A stretch of DNA of 64,000 nt from contig CP076546.1 of NCBI GenBank assembly GCA_018889975.1, forward strand, positions 2,666,001 to 2,730,000, written 5' to 3'. Of the stretch, positions 17,864 through 26,976 are shown one piece after another (positions within the stretch are counted from its first letter, which is position 1; each line of letters begins with the position of its first letter). The stretch comes from Bacillus sp. NP157 (GTDB taxonomy: Bacteria; Pseudomonadota; Gammaproteobacteria; Xanthomonadales; Rhodanobacteraceae). The notes beneath the pieces were generated by a model. The model made no database searches. It was not told the DNA's origin and saw only the letters and a list, made by a program, of their open reading frames with translations. Made by a program: the position numbers and the translations under genes.

Positions 17864-18734
17864 GGTAATTCTTCTCACCGGCGGTCACCCGCACATCCAG
17901 CCGGTTCTCCGGCGGCGCCAGCGGGCACGTGGCGTAAGGCGTGAATGCACACGGCGGGTTGCGTGCCTGGTTGAAATCCAGCACCAGCTTGCCGTCCTTC
18001 GCCAGCGGCGTGTCGAGGAAACGCGCGGCGCCGTACGTTTCCTTGCCACTGGTGCGATCGGCGAACACGAAGAACAGTGAGTTCGGTTCTTCCTGGATCG
18101 GGTACAGCTCGAAGGTCTGCCCATCGCGGGTGAACACCGCCTTGCCCGGCACCTTCTCCTTGTCGATCGTGCCGAGCACCGAGCCGATCTCCAGCTCGTG
18201 CGGCGGGTCGAACGGCACCCAGTCGGCGACGACGCGCCACGAGGCATCGACCGGGAAGTAATCCAGGCCGAGGAAGTGCGTGCGCGTTTCCGCGTTTTCG
18301 TCCTTCACGCGGATCGCCTTGCGACCATCGCGTGCGATGACGAAGAACTGTGCCGAACCGAAGCGCACCTCGGTGGGCTTGCGCCCGGCGCTATCGTCGA
18401 CCAGCGTGGCGCGTTCCACCTCGCGGCCGTCGACGGTCGCCCCGCTGCCTTTGGCAAGCTCGATCGTGGCCGCGCCGCTCGTGTCCAGCGTGATCGTGCC
18501 CAGGTGGGCCGGGCCCGCCTTCAGCACGATGTCGTTATCCGACGCGCTACCCACGCGGTTGGCACCGGGCTGAAGCCATTCCAGGCCGATCAGGCTCAGC
18601 CAGCCGTCGGGCGCCGTCAACGTCGCCAGCCGTTCGGCGCGGGCCTTCTCCACCGTCGCGGTGAGATCGTCGGTAGCGAGTGCACTGCCGGAGGCCATGG
18701 CGACGGCGGATGCGAGAGCGAACATGCGGATCAT
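17850..18734 (-). CDS. DUF1684 protein, exported
   Basis: A 294-residue protein with a signal peptide (MIRMFALASAVAMASGSALA). The DUF1684 core is recognisable by GWLSLIGLEWL.PG near the N-terminus and NPPCAFTPYATCPLAPPENRL near the C-terminus. The biochemical role of the family is not established. The ATG at 18734 is chosen because GAGG lies seven bases upstream and the signal peptide starts there. It follows mutL by 25 bp on the same strand and may be cotranscribed with it. Its 3' end is part of a tandem repeat. Confidence 0.88.
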   Translation of the reverse strand: MIRMFALASAVAMASGSALATDDLTATVEKARAERLATLTAPDGWLSLIGLEWLQPGANRVGSASDNDIVLKAGPAHLGTITLDTSGAATIELAKGSGATVDGREVERATLVDDSAGRKPTEVRFGSAQFFVIARDGRKAIRVKDENAETRTHFLGLDYFPVDASWRVVADWVPFDPPHELEIGSVLGTIDKEKVPGKAVFTRDGQTFELYPIQEEPNSLFFVFADRTSGKETYGAARFLDTPLAKDGKLVLDFNQARNPPCAFTPYATCPLAPPENRLDVRVTAGEKNYRGHH

Positions 18735-18759
18735 CGGGAACCTCGTTGGTCGGCCCGGC

Positions 18760-20604
18760 TCAGCGGCCGCGCATGAAGAGTTTGTCCAGCTCGAACAGCG
18801 AAAGCTGCACCCACGTCGGACGGCCATGGTTGCACTGGCCGCTGCGTTCGGTGGCTTCCATCTCGCGTAGCAGTGCATTCATTTCAGGCAGGCCAAGGCG
18901 CCGGCCGGCACGCACGGAGCCGTGGCAGGCCATGGTCGAGAGCAGCTCGTTCTCGAGTTCTTCCAGGCGGCGGGAGCTGCCGTGCTGGGCCAGTTCGCCG
19001 AGCACGTCGCGGGTGAGCTGGGCCACGTCCGCGCCTTCGAGCAGGGAGGGGATCCGGCGCACGACGACACCCGAGGGGCCACTACGCGAGAGCTCCAGGC
19101 CCCACTCCGCGAGCGCATCGGCGTGCTCTTCCGCGGCGGCGGCTTCTTTCGCGCTGACCGCGATCGACAACGGCACCAGCATCATCTGCGAGCGCAGGTT
19201 GGCGGTGACCCGGCCGTTCTTCAACTTCTCGTAGGTAATGCGTTCGTGCGCCGCGTGCATGTCGACGAGCACGAGGCCGTGTTCGTTTTCCGCCAGCACG
19301 TAGATGTTCTTCAGCTGGGCGATGGCGTAGCCCAGTGGCGGCACGTCCGTGCCCTGCTCCGGATCCTGCGCCAGCGTCGGCGTCCACGCCGACGAGGGCC
19401 GCGCGGCGAAAGGCGTCGGCGTCGCGGACGGCGCACCGAACAAGGTGGCGTAGTCCGACAACGGCGCCTCGCGCACGCCCAGGTCGAGGCGCGACTGGCT
19501 GGCCTGCTGCGGCCACGCGGGCATGCCCGCCATCGGTTGCGCGGGGCGGCCGTCGTACGCGGCCGCGGTGCCGACCGGCAGCGCCGTCTCCTGTGCGTTT
19601 GCACCGGCGCGGGTCTGCGACAGCGCTTCGTGCAGGGTACGAAAAAGGAAATCGTGGATCAGGCGTTGTTCGCGGAAGCGCACTTCGCTCTTCGCCGGAT
19701 GGACATTGACGTCCACGCCGACCGGGTCGAGCTCGAGGAACAACACGAAGACCGGATGGCGACCGTGGAACAGCACGTCGGCGTAGGCCTGTCGCACGGC
19801 ATGCGCGACGATCCGGTCGCGGACGAGGCGCCCGTTGACGTAGAAATACTGTTGGTCGGCCTGGGCACGCGAGGCCGTCGGCAGGCCGACCCAGCCGGAC
19901 AGGCGCAGGCCCGCGGCGGCATGCTCCACGCGCAAGGCTTGGCCGGGGAATTCCGGGCCCAGCACCTCGGCGACGCGCGCCAGCGCGGCGTGTTCGTCGC
20001 GCGCGGGCTTGAGCAGGCGCACCGGCTTGCCGTTATGGGTCAGCCGGATATCCACGCCTTCGCGCGCCAGCGCCAGCGACTTCAGCAGGTCGTCGATATG
20101 GGCGAATTCGGTCCGTTCGGCACGGAGGAACTTGCGTCGCGCCGGCACGTTGTAGAACAGGTCGCGCACTTCGATGGTGGTGCCGGGCGGGTGCTGCGCG
20201 GGACGCGCATCCTGGTACTTGCCGCCATCCACTTCGATCCGCCACGCGGCATCCTGCCCGGCGTGCCGCGAAGTGAGCGAGAAGCGCGCCACCGACGACA
20301 CGGAGGCCAGCGCTTCGCCACGGAAGCCCATGCTGGCGACCCGCTCCAGGTCGTCGAAACTGGCGATCTTGCTGGTGGCGTGCGAGGCCACCGCGAGCGG
20401 CAGCTCGTCGCGCGGGATGCCGCCACCGTCGTCGCGCACGCGGATCAGCCGCACGCCGCCCTGCTCGATGTCGACCTCGATGCGGCGCGCACCGGCATCG
20501 ATGCTGTTTTCAACGAGTTCCTTGACCACCGACGCGGGGCGTTCGATGACCTCGCCGGCCGCGATCTGGTTGATCAGCGCCGGCGGAAGGGGGCGGATGG
20601 GCAT
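18760..20604 (-). CDS. mutL: DNA mismatch repair protein MutL
   Basis: A 614-residue protein. The N-terminal GHKL ATPase shows [31 protein letters not shown] and [12 protein letters not shown] Pro/Ala-rich linker covers about 340-410. The C-terminal dimerisation domain ends with ACHGSVRAG and CNHGRPTW. Residues 448-459 read [12 protein letters not shown], which fits the D(Q/M)HA(x2)E(x4)E metal-binding motif of MutL proteins that nick DNA themselves. E. coli MutL lacks it. It couples MutS recognition to strand incision. The gene lies between amiC and the DUF1684 gene on the same strand. Confidence 0.95.
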   Translation of the reverse strand: MPIRPLPPALINQIAAGEVIERPASVVKELVENSIDAGARRIEVDIEQGGVRLIRVRDDGGGIPRDELPLAVASHATSKIASFDDLERVASMGFRGEALASVSSVARFSLTSRHAGQDAAWRIEVDGGKYQDARPAQHPPGTTIEVRDLFYNVPARRKFLRAERTEFAHIDDLLKSLALAREGVDIRLTHNGKPVRLLKPARDEHAALARVAEVLGPEFPGQALRVEHAAAGLRLSGWVGLPTASRAQADQQYFYVNGRLVRDRIVAHAVRQAYADVLFHGRHPVFVLFLELDPVGVDVNVHPAKSEVRFREQRLIHDFLFRTLHEALSQTRAGANAQETALPVGTAAAYDGRPAQPMAGMPAWPQQASQSRLDLGVREAPLSDYATLFGAPSATPTPFAARPSSAWTPTLAQDPEQGTDVPPLGYAIAQLKNIYVLAENEHGLVLVDMHAAHERITYEKLKNGRVTANLRSQMMLVPLSIAVSAKEAAAAEEHADALAEWGLELSRSGPSGVVVRRIPSLLEGADVAQLTRDVLGELAQHGSSRRLEELENELLSTMACHGSVRAGRRLGLPEMNALLREMEATERSGQCNHGRPTWVQLSLFELDKLFMRGR

Positions 20605-20672
20605 GGCTTGGGCCTGACTTGCACGTTCAGGCTGGAAGGATAGAGCATCGAGCGCGCACTCGCCTGCCCGCG

Positions 20673-20748
20673 AGCGGGAGGTGGGAGATGGGAAGTGGGG
20701 GCGGCACGTCGGTCAGGCGCCCCCACTTCCCTCCTCCCACCTCCGCTC
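20673..20748. repeat. Long imperfect inverted repeat between amiC and mutL
   Basis: The left arm, near 20673-20703, is G-rich (AGCGGGAGGTGGGAGATGGG, then AAGTGGGGGCG). It pairs with the right arm near 20718-20748 apart from a one-base bulge and a mismatch, leaving a loop of about 14 nt. The hairpin would form 6 bp after the amiC stop. No T-run follows on either strand, so it may be a processing or stabilising structure more than a terminator. Confidence 0.7.
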
Positions 20749-20753
20749 TTGTC

Positions 20754-22385
20754 TCAGCCGGACGGGATCACCATGACGCTACCCACGCGCACGGTGTTGT
20801 CGTTCATCTTGTTGGCCATCTTCAGCGCGCCGACCGAGACGCCGTACTGCTGGGCAATGCCGGTCAGCGTCTCACCGCGATTGACCCGGTGCAGGTCGCG
20901 GACGTTGTCATCGGCACGGCCGGTGGATTTCCGGGCCGGCGCATCGGCCTTCGCCAGGCTCTTCGCGGGCTTTGCAGACACCACCGGCGGCGGCGCCTTC
21001 GACGAGGCAACGACGGCCTTGCCCACAGGGGCATCGGCCGCGCCGTCGTCGGCGTCGTCGGTCTGCACCGGCGCGGGCGTCGAGGCCACGTAGGTGCCGT
21101 TCCGGCGCGAGGCCTGGGCGGCGAACCACGTGCCCGGCGGCGGCATCGATTCGAAATAGTTGCGCACGCCACCCAGCACGGCCGTGGCCAGCTCGCGGCG
21201 ATGATCTTCGCTGCGCAGCCGGGTCTCTTCGCTGGGATTGGTGATGAACGCGGTCTCGACCAGGATCGACGGCACGTCGGGCGAACGCAGCACGACGAAG
21301 TTCGCGCGCTCCACGTAGCCACGGTGGGTCGGGCCGAGGTGGCCCAGCGCCTTCAGCACGTTGCCGGCGATCTGCTCGGACGCCTGCATGGCATAGCCCT
21401 GCTGCAGGTCGAGCAGCACGGCGGCCAGCGAATCGTCCTTGTCGTCCAGCGAGACGCCGCCGACCAGGTCGGCGCGGTTTTCGCGGTCTGCCAGCCAGCG
21501 CGCCGCTTCCGAGGTCTTGCCGCGGGGCGACAGCACCCACACCGACGAGCCCTTGGCATCGCTGTTCTTGAACGCATCCGCGTGGATCGACACGAACATG
21601 TCGGCGTTGTGCTCGCGGGCGATCTGGTAGCGCCGCTTCAGCGGGATGAAATAGTCGCCATTGCGGGTCAGCACGGCCTGCATGCCGGGCTGGCGATTGA
21701 TCTGGTCGGCAAGCTCGCGCGCCACCATCAGGGTGACGTCTTTCTCGCGCATGCCGGTGGCGCCCTTGGCGCCCGGATCTTCACCACCATGGCCAGCATC
21801 GATCGCGACCACCACCTTGCGGCCACCGCCAGCCATCGGCGGGACGCCAGCAGGGATGGTCTTGCCGCGACGGCCCTTGCCCGCCGTCGCCACGGGGGCG
21901 TCGGCTGGGGCATCGGCAAGGGCCTTGGCGACCGACGGGGTGTCGTCGTCGCGCGGCACGGGGTTGTCGCCCGGATCGCTCTGGCCACCCGGATAGAGGT
22001 CGAGCACCAGCCGGTAGCCGTAATCGCCGGCCGGCTTGAGCAGGAAGCTCTTCGGCTTGGCTTTCGGGTCGACCGTCGCGATCATCCGCGCGGAGGAACC
22101 CTGCTTGCCGGTGGTCATGGACTTGAACAGCCCCTGCCCGCCCGGCGCCGAAAAATCGGCCGTGACGGTGCTTCCGGCGATGTCCAGCACCACGCTGCCC
22201 GGGGTATCGCCCTGGGACATCTTGTAGGTGGCGGGGCCGGAGAGATCGAAGACCACGCGGGTGTATTCCGGGCCAGCCCAGGCACGCGCAGCCTTCACGT
22301 CAGCCGCGTGCGCCGCGGCAGGCGCCAGCGTCGCGACGGCGGTCACGCACGCAAGCAGGCCAAGTTTGTTAGTGATTCCCCTCAT
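20754..22385 (-). CDS. amiC: N-acetylmuramoyl-L-alanine amidase with AMIN and LysM domains
   Basis: About 543 residues. Order: a signal peptide (MRGITNKLGLLACVTAVATL, then APAAAHA); an AMIN domain binding septal peptidoglycan or envelope; a Pro/Asp-rich linker; the zinc amidase_3 domain with AIDAGHGGEDPGAKG, a REKDV Glu and SIHADAF; an Ala/Pro-rich linker; and a C-terminal LysM repeat (HRVNRGETLTGIAQQYG). It cleaves the bond between N-acetylmuramic acid and the stem peptide during cell separation. An alternative ATG at 22406 adds seven residues; the shorter start is preferred because it begins the signal peptide. The tsaE-amiC-mutL order resembles E. coli tsaE-amiB-mutL. Confidence 0.92.
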   Translation of the reverse strand: MRGITNKLGLLACVTAVATLAPAAAHAADVKAARAWAGPEYTRVVFDLSGPATYKMSQGDTPGSVVLDIAGSTVTADFSAPGGQGLFKSMTTGKQGSSARMIATVDPKAKPKSFLLKPAGDYGYRLVLDLYPGGQSDPGDNPVPRDDDTPSVAKALADAPADAPVATAGKGRRGKTIPAGVPPMAGGGRKVVVAIDAGHGGEDPGAKGATGMREKDVTLMVARELADQINRQPGMQAVLTRNGDYFIPLKRRYQIAREHNADMFVSIHADAFKNSDAKGSSVWVLSPRGKTSEAARWLADRENRADLVGGVSLDDKDDSLAAVLLDLQQGYAMQASEQIAGNVLKALGHLGPTHRGYVERANFVVLRSPDVPSILVETAFITNPSEETRLRSEDHRRELATAVLGGVRNYFESMPPPGTWFAAQASRRNGTYVASTPAPVQTDDADDGAADAPVGKAVVASSKAPPPVVSAKPAKSLAKADAPARKSTGRADDNVRDLHRVNRGETLTGIAQQYGVSVGALKMANKMNDNTVRVGSVMVIPSG

Positions 22386-22499
22386 ATGGCCCGGATTGGA
22401 CTCCATGCGCCCGCGGATTGCAAGATCTTTTCCCTTGTTAATCCATGACCTGCGAACACTTCGTCAACGGGCGTACAGGAATGTTGCGTAGACGGCCGC

Positions 22500-22952
22500 T
22501 CAGGCCAGCGCGGCGACGATGCGGCGGCCGGTGTCCGTATGTGCTTCGAAGCGCACGACACGGCCATCACCCTCGTGGCGGAAGCTCAGTTCGAGGTCCA
22601 CGGGCGGCAGTGCGCCGGTGCCACGTTCGGGCCATTCAACGAGTACGATGGCGCCCGGCTCGGCGAGGCTGTCCAGCCCCAGCCACTCCAGCTCGCCCGG
22701 GTCGGCGATGCGGTAAAGATCAAGATGGAACGCGCGCCGGTCACCGAATTCGTAGCCTTCGACGAGGCTGTACGTAGGGCTCTTCACCCGCTCACCGACG
22801 CCCAGCGCCTGCAGGAAGGCGCGCGCGAACGTGGTCTTCCCCGCGCCGAGGTCACCGTGCAGGAAGGCCACCAGGCCGTCGGGCAGCACATCGGCCATGC
22901 GCCGCCCGAGGGCGATCGTGGCCGCTTCGTCGCCAAGCATCAGCTCCATCAT
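22500..22952 (-). CDS. tsaE: tRNA threonylcarbamoyladenosine biosynthesis ATPase TsaE
   Basis: A 150-residue P-loop ATPase with Walker A GDLGAGKTT at 33-41, the SPTYSLVEGYE segment and HLDLYRI that define TsaE. It works with TsaB and TsaD to make t6A37 in ANN-decoding tRNAs. Two adjacent ATGs (22952 and 22949) follow a GGAGG site; the first overlaps the nnrD stop (ATGATG), so translation is coupled. The chain nnrD-tsaE-amiC-mutL is a widely conserved order. Confidence 0.93.
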   Translation of the reverse strand: MMELMLGDEAATIALGRRMADVLPDGLVAFLHGDLGAGKTTFARAFLQALGVGERVKSPTYSLVEGYEFGDRRAFHLDLYRIADPGELEWLGLDSLAEPGAIVLVEWPERGTGALPPVDLELSFRHEGDGRVVRFEAHTDTGRRIVAALA

Positions 22953-24424
22953 GCCTCCAGGCCATTGACGAGCCGCCGCAGCGGCTCCAGCAGATCCCCG
23001 GCCAACAGGCCGCGTTCGCCGTTCCTTGCCGCGGCATCCGCCGCCCGCGCATGCAGGGCCACGCCGAGGCACGCTGCCTCGAACGGAGCGCAGCCCTGGC
23101 CGAGCAAGCCGGCGATGATCCCCGTGAGGGTATCGCCCATCCCGCCGCTGGCCATGCCGGGGTTGCCCCACGGGCAAACCGCGACGTCGCCCTCGGGCGA
23201 CGCGACCAGGCTACCGTTGCCCTTGAGCACGACTACGGCTTCGAAGCGGCGTGCCAGCGTGCGCACGGCATGGAAGCGGTCGGCCTGGACCTCGGCCGTG
23301 GACATGCCGAGCAGGCGGCCGGCCTCGCCCGGATGCGGCGTGAGGACGATCCGGGCCGGTAGCACGCGATGCTCGGCGTGCAGCAGGTTGAGCCCGTCCG
23401 CGTCGAGGACGGTCGGCAGGTCGGCGTCGAGCGCCGTGGTCCACAATGCATGGCCCCAGGCGGACTGGCCCAGGCCGGGGCCGAGGGCCAGCACGGAGGC
23501 CTTCTCCAGCATCGGCTGCAGGGCCTGCGGACCATTCACGCCGTGCGCCATGAGCTCGGGCCGCGCCGCATTGATCGCCAGCACGTTCTCCTCGCGGGTG
23601 GCCACGCTGACCAGGCCGGCCCCCGTGCGCAGCGCCGCTTCGGCCGCCATGCGCACCGCGCCGCCCGTGCCGTGGTCACCGCCGATGGCGAGGATGTGCC
23701 CATTGCTGCCCTTGTGCGAATCGCGCGGCCGGCGCGGCAGGCCGTGCGGCGTCATCAGGGTGGCGTCGGGCTTGTCCAGGATCGACGCGGGCAGGCCCAG
23801 CGCATGCAGCACGACTTCGCCGGCCAGTTCCGCGCGATGCGTGTGCAGGCCACGCTTGTGCACGATGAAGGTGGCCGTGGCTGTCGCCCGCACCGCCACG
23901 CCGGCACATCCGCCGGTGTCGGCGGACAGGCCCGAGGGGATATCCAGTGCGAGCACCGGCACGCCGGCCGCGTTGATCGCCTCGATGGCCTCCTTCGCCG
24001 CGCCTTCGGGGGCGCGATTCAGTCCGGTGCCATAGAGCGCATCCACGATGACGTCGGGGCACGCCAGGGCGTCCACGTCGGACGGATCGGTGAGCGCACC
24101 GCCCTCGTCGAGGTAAACCTGCCGCGCGTGGGCGGCATCGCTTCCCTCGCGCGGTTCGCCCAGGGCGACCAGGTCCACGTGCCACCCGGCCGCCAGCGCG
24201 TCGCGGCCGACCAGGTAACCGTCGCCGCCATTGTTCCCGCTGCCACAGACGATCTGCAGGCGACGGGCTTCGGGCCATCGTCGGCGCAGTTGCGCGAAGG
24301 CGGCTGCCGCGGCGCGGCCCATCAGTTCGAACCCGGGGATGCCGAGTTCGTCGATGGCCCGCTGGTCGATCGCGCGCGACTGCGCGGACGTGAAGAGGGC
24401 CGTATCCAGGCGTGGGGCGTTCAT
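22949..24424 (-). CDS. nnrD: Bifunctional NAD(P)H-hydrate epimerase / ADP-dependent dehydratase
   Basis: A 491-residue fusion that repairs hydrated NADH and NADPH. The N-terminal YjeF_N epimerase domain has the GSGNNGGDGYLVGRD loop. The C-terminal ribokinase-like dehydratase domain shows GGDHGTGGAVRMAAEAALRTG, ALGPGLGQS and the ADP-binding GGMGDTLTGIIAGLLGQG. The start at 24424 matches the conserved N-terminus (LFTSAQSRAIDQ..). A TATAAT hexamer (24432-24437 on the minus strand) lies only 7 bp upstream, so the transcript may be nearly leaderless. It is divergent from queG. Confidence 0.93.
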   Translation of the reverse strand: MNAPRLDTALFTSAQSRAIDQRAIDELGIPGFELMGRAAAAAFAQLRRRWPEARRLQIVCGSGNNGGDGYLVGRDALAAGWHVDLVALGEPREGSDAAHARQVYLDEGGALTDPSDVDALACPDVIVDALYGTGLNRAPEGAAKEAIEAINAAGVPVLALDIPSGLSADTGGCAGVAVRATATATFIVHKRGLHTHRAELAGEVVLHALGLPASILDKPDATLMTPHGLPRRPRDSHKGSNGHILAIGGDHGTGGAVRMAAEAALRTGAGLVSVATREENVLAINAARPELMAHGVNGPQALQPMLEKASVLALGPGLGQSAWGHALWTTALDADLPTVLDADGLNLLHAEHRVLPARIVLTPHPGEAGRLLGMSTAEVQADRFHAVRTLARRFEAVVVLKGNGSLVASPEGDVAVCPWGNPGMASGGMGDTLTGIIAGLLGQGCAPFEAACLGVALHARAADAAARNGERGLLAGDLLEPLRRLVNGLEA

Positions 24425-24460
24425 CCTGAGGATTATAGGCGGGGCAAGTAGAATGGACGC

Positions 24461-25525
24461 ATGCCCGTCTCCACCGACATCGACTACGCCTCGCTCACCC
24501 AGGACATCAAGCGCTGGGCGCGTGAGCTTGGCTTCGCGGACGCAGGCATCGCCGGCACCGACCTGGGCAACGACGAGGCCTACCTGGAGCGCTGGCTGGC
24601 CGATGGCCACCACGGCGAGATGGACTACATGGCGCGCCACGGCACCCGGCGCAGCCGCCCGGCCGAGCTGGAGCCCGGCACGCTGCGAGTCATCTCGGTG
24701 CGCATGGACTACATTCCGCCCGGCACGCCCAACGCGTGGGACGTCATCCACGACCCCGACAAGGCGTACATCGCCCGCTACGCGCTCGGTCGCGATTACC
24801 ACAAGGTGATGCGCAACCGGCTGCAGAAGCTGGCGGCGCGGATCACCGAACGGGTGGGCGATTTCGCCTACCGCGCCTACGTGGATTCGGCGCCGGTGCT
24901 GGAGAAAGCGCTGGCGCGGAACGCGGGCCTTGGCTGGATCGGCAAGCACACCGTGCTGATCAACAAGCGCGCCGGCTCGTACTTCTTCCTCGGCGAGCTG
25001 TACACCGACCTGCCGCTACCACTCGACGAGCCGGCCTCGGCGCATTGCGGCAGCTGCCGTCGTTGCATCGACATCTGCCCGACCCAGGCCATCGTCGCGC
25101 CGTATCGCCTCGACGCGCGGAAGTGCATCTCCTACCTCACCATCGAACTGAAGGGCAGCATCCCGGAGGAGCTGCGCGCACCGATGGGCAACCGCGTGTT
25201 CGGCTGCGACGACTGCCAGCTGATCTGCCCGTGGAACAAGTTCGCGCAGGATGCGACCGAACCCGACTTCGCGCCGCGGCATAGCCTCGACGGGCCGAAG
25301 CTGGTCGAGCTGTTCGCGTGGAGCGAAGCGGAATTCCTCTCGCGCACCGAGGGAATGGCGATCCGGCGCACGGGCTACGAGGGGTGGCTACGCAACCTTG
25401 CCGTCGGCCTCGGCAACGCGCCGACCAGCGACGAGGTCGTTGCCGCCCTGCAGGCGCGTGTCGCCGATGCATCCGCCGTCGTCCGCGAACACGTGGGCTG
25501 GGCACTGGCGCGCCACGGGCACTGA
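24461..25525 (+). CDS. queG: Epoxyqueuosine reductase
   Basis: A 354-residue cobalamin and Fe-S enzyme that reduces epoxyqueuosine to queuosine in tRNA, the last step of Q synthesis. Two 4Fe-4S motifs are seen: CGSCRRCIDICP (Cys196, 199, 202, 206) and CISY...CDDCQLICPWNK (Cys222, 249, 252, 256). The proposed catalytic Asp is at 142 in YVDSAPVLEKALA. A C-terminal HEAT-like segment (GYEGWLRNLAVGLGN) completes it. It is divergent from nnrD, 36 bp apart, as in many gammaproteobacteria. Confidence 0.95.
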   Translation: MPVSTDIDYASLTQDIKRWARELGFADAGIAGTDLGNDEAYLERWLADGHHGEMDYMARHGTRRSRPAELEPGTLRVISVRMDYIPPGTPNAWDVIHDPDKAYIARYALGRDYHKVMRNRLQKLAARITERVGDFAYRAYVDSAPVLEKALARNAGLGWIGKHTVLINKRAGSYFFLGELYTDLPLPLDEPASAHCGSCRRCIDICPTQAIVAPYRLDARKCISYLTIELKGSIPEELRAPMGNRVFGCDDCQLICPWNKFAQDATEPDFAPRHSLDGPKLVELFAWSEAEFLSRTEGMAIRRTGYEGWLRNLAVGLGNAPTSDEVVAALQARVADASAVVREHVGWALARHGH

Positions 25526-25535
25526 CCGGCGCGGG

Positions 25536-26966
25536 TCAGGGTCCGTGCATCGGCGGGTGCTGCGACTGGGCCTGTTGCGCCTGTGCCGCCTGCTGCGCCT
25601 GGCTTGCCTGCTGCGCCTGTGCCGCCTGCTGCACGTGCGCGCCCAGCCCAGCCACGGCCTGCCATGCATCGCTGCTCTGGCCGACCGGCGTGTTCACCGC
25701 ATCCTGGGTAGATACGGCGGCCATTGCCTTGTGCGGCGAGTCGAGGCTGCCCTGTACCGCGTAGGCGCGCGACGCGTCGGCACTCAACACCACGTGGTCG
25801 ATGCCGCGCATGTCCTGTTCGCGCGCCGCCACCGTGAGCGCACCCGCCAGGTTTTCGCTGCGCTGGTCCGGGATCCGTCCGTGCTGGGCATCCAGCCGAT
25901 GCACGGCGCCGCGGGCCTGCTGGAACAGCGCGTGGTCCGGATGGGTTTCATCGTCGAGGCGCACGGATCCGTTGCCGGGCACCACCGGCTGGTAAACGTG
26001 CGACGTCGCCGTGTGGCGGAAATTGCGCGCCGTCGGTGGCTGCGTGCTGGTGTCCTGGTACGGCATCGGGCGGTGGTCGGCGCCGAGGTCGATGCCGTTC
26101 TGGGCCATGATGTCCGGGCGGACGTGCAAGGCCTGCAGGTTCACCGCCATGTTGGCGTGGCCATGCCCGTAATGCCGCTCGAACTGCACCGCGGTACCTG
26201 TCGCCCACGCACCGTAGTAGTTGGCGTAGGACGAATTGCCGTTGTGGCCGAGCGTGGAGGACCGGTCGAAATAATTGCGCCCCATGCCTTCGATGTTGCC
26301 TGCCGTCGCCGGCATCGACATGTCCGCATTCACCGTGAGGTTCGAGCGCATCGCGTAGTGCACCGGCGACTGCGTGCGGTCGACGTGGATGAAGTCGCGC
26401 ATGCGACCGGGGTTCGTCTTGTAGATGTCTTCGAGGGTTGGCGCCGGCGCGTGCTGGCGTTGCGCCTCGCTGCGCGCGGCGCTGACCACGGCATTCCAGC
26501 CTGAGATCTCGGCGCCTGCTTCGTCGCGACGACTGGCCGCGATGACCTCGCCGATCGGCCGGGTGTAGTCGTGCTTCGGGGCATTGGACTGGGCGACCGC
26601 TTGCAGGTCGCGGGCGAACGTCGCGTGCGCCTGGGCCATGCCCGCGGCGTTGAAGCCATGCTGGAGCTCATGGCCGAGCACGAAGGTGGCCTCGGAGGCG
26701 TCGTAACGGCCACCGGCGGGCGTCGACAGGCTCGTCAGCGGCAGGCGCATTTCGTGCGCCGACGCATTGTATTCGCCGCCGGCGTGGGGATTCTGCAGTG
26801 GCACGATGCGCTGGAGATGCCCGGCCGCGACGGCCCGGTTCACCTCGTCGACGAGCGCGGGCGAGGCATTGATGGTGTCGGTGAGGTTGCGAAGCTGGTC
26901 GGGCGTGACGCCGGGCTGTTGCCCAAACGCCTGCACCACCGCATTGGCACGCGCGTCGAGTGGCAT
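25536..26966 (-). CDS. Putative X-T4SS antibacterial effector (metallopeptidase-like, XVIPCD)
   Basis: A 476-residue protein with no signal peptide. Residues 60-160 contain FVLGHELQHGFN: the HExxH zinc motif (His99, Glu100, His103) followed by RRDEAGAEISGWNA (Glu149 or Glu153 as a possible third ligand). Residues ~338-432 (DDETHPDHALFQQARGAVHR.., VLSADASRAYAVQG, AVNTPVGQSS) closely resemble the XVIPCD, the VirB-interacting domain that targets effectors to the Xanthomonadales type IV secretion system. The tail (445-470) is Gln/Ala-rich with a 12-residue repeat, as in other X-T4SS effectors. The gene starts 10 bp after a small exported protein, its likely immunity partner; that protein's stop codon overlaps the GAGGGTG ribosome site. 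The toxin activity is predicted, not shown; no T4SS genes lie in this window. Confidence 0.78.
   Translation of the reverse strand: MPLDARANAVVQAFGQQPGVTPDQLRNLTDTINASPALVDEVNRAVAAGHLQRIVPLQNPHAGGEYNASAHEMRLPLTSLSTPAGGRYDASEATFVLGHELQHGFNAAGMAQAHATFARDLQAVAQSNAPKHDYTRPIGEVIAASRRDEAGAEISGWNAVVSAARSEAQRQHAPAPTLEDIYKTNPGRMRDFIHVDRTQSPVHYAMRSNLTVNADMSMPATAGNIEGMGRNYFDRSSTLGHNGNSSYANYYGAWATGTAVQFERHYGHGHANMAVNLQALHVRPDIMAQNGIDLGADHRPMPYQDTSTQPPTARNFRHTATSHVYQPVVPGNGSVRLDDETHPDHALFQQARGAVHRLDAQHGRIPDQRSENLAGALTVAAREQDMRGIDHVVLSADASRAYAVQGSLDSPHKAMAAVSTQDAVNTPVGQSSDAWQAVAGLGAHVQQAAQAQQASQAQQAAQAQQAQSQHPPMHGP
25576..25632 (-). repeat. 36-bp direct repeat coding the Gln-rich effector tail
   Basis: TGCGCCTGTGCCGCCTGCTG(C) at 25576-25596 recurs exactly at 25612-25632, a 36-bp period equal to 12 codons (QQAAQAQQASQA). 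The similar CTGCGCCTGG unit lies between. The slippage-prone tract lies in the XVIPCD tail coding region. Confidence 0.75.
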
Positions 26967-26976
26967 GTCGGCACCC

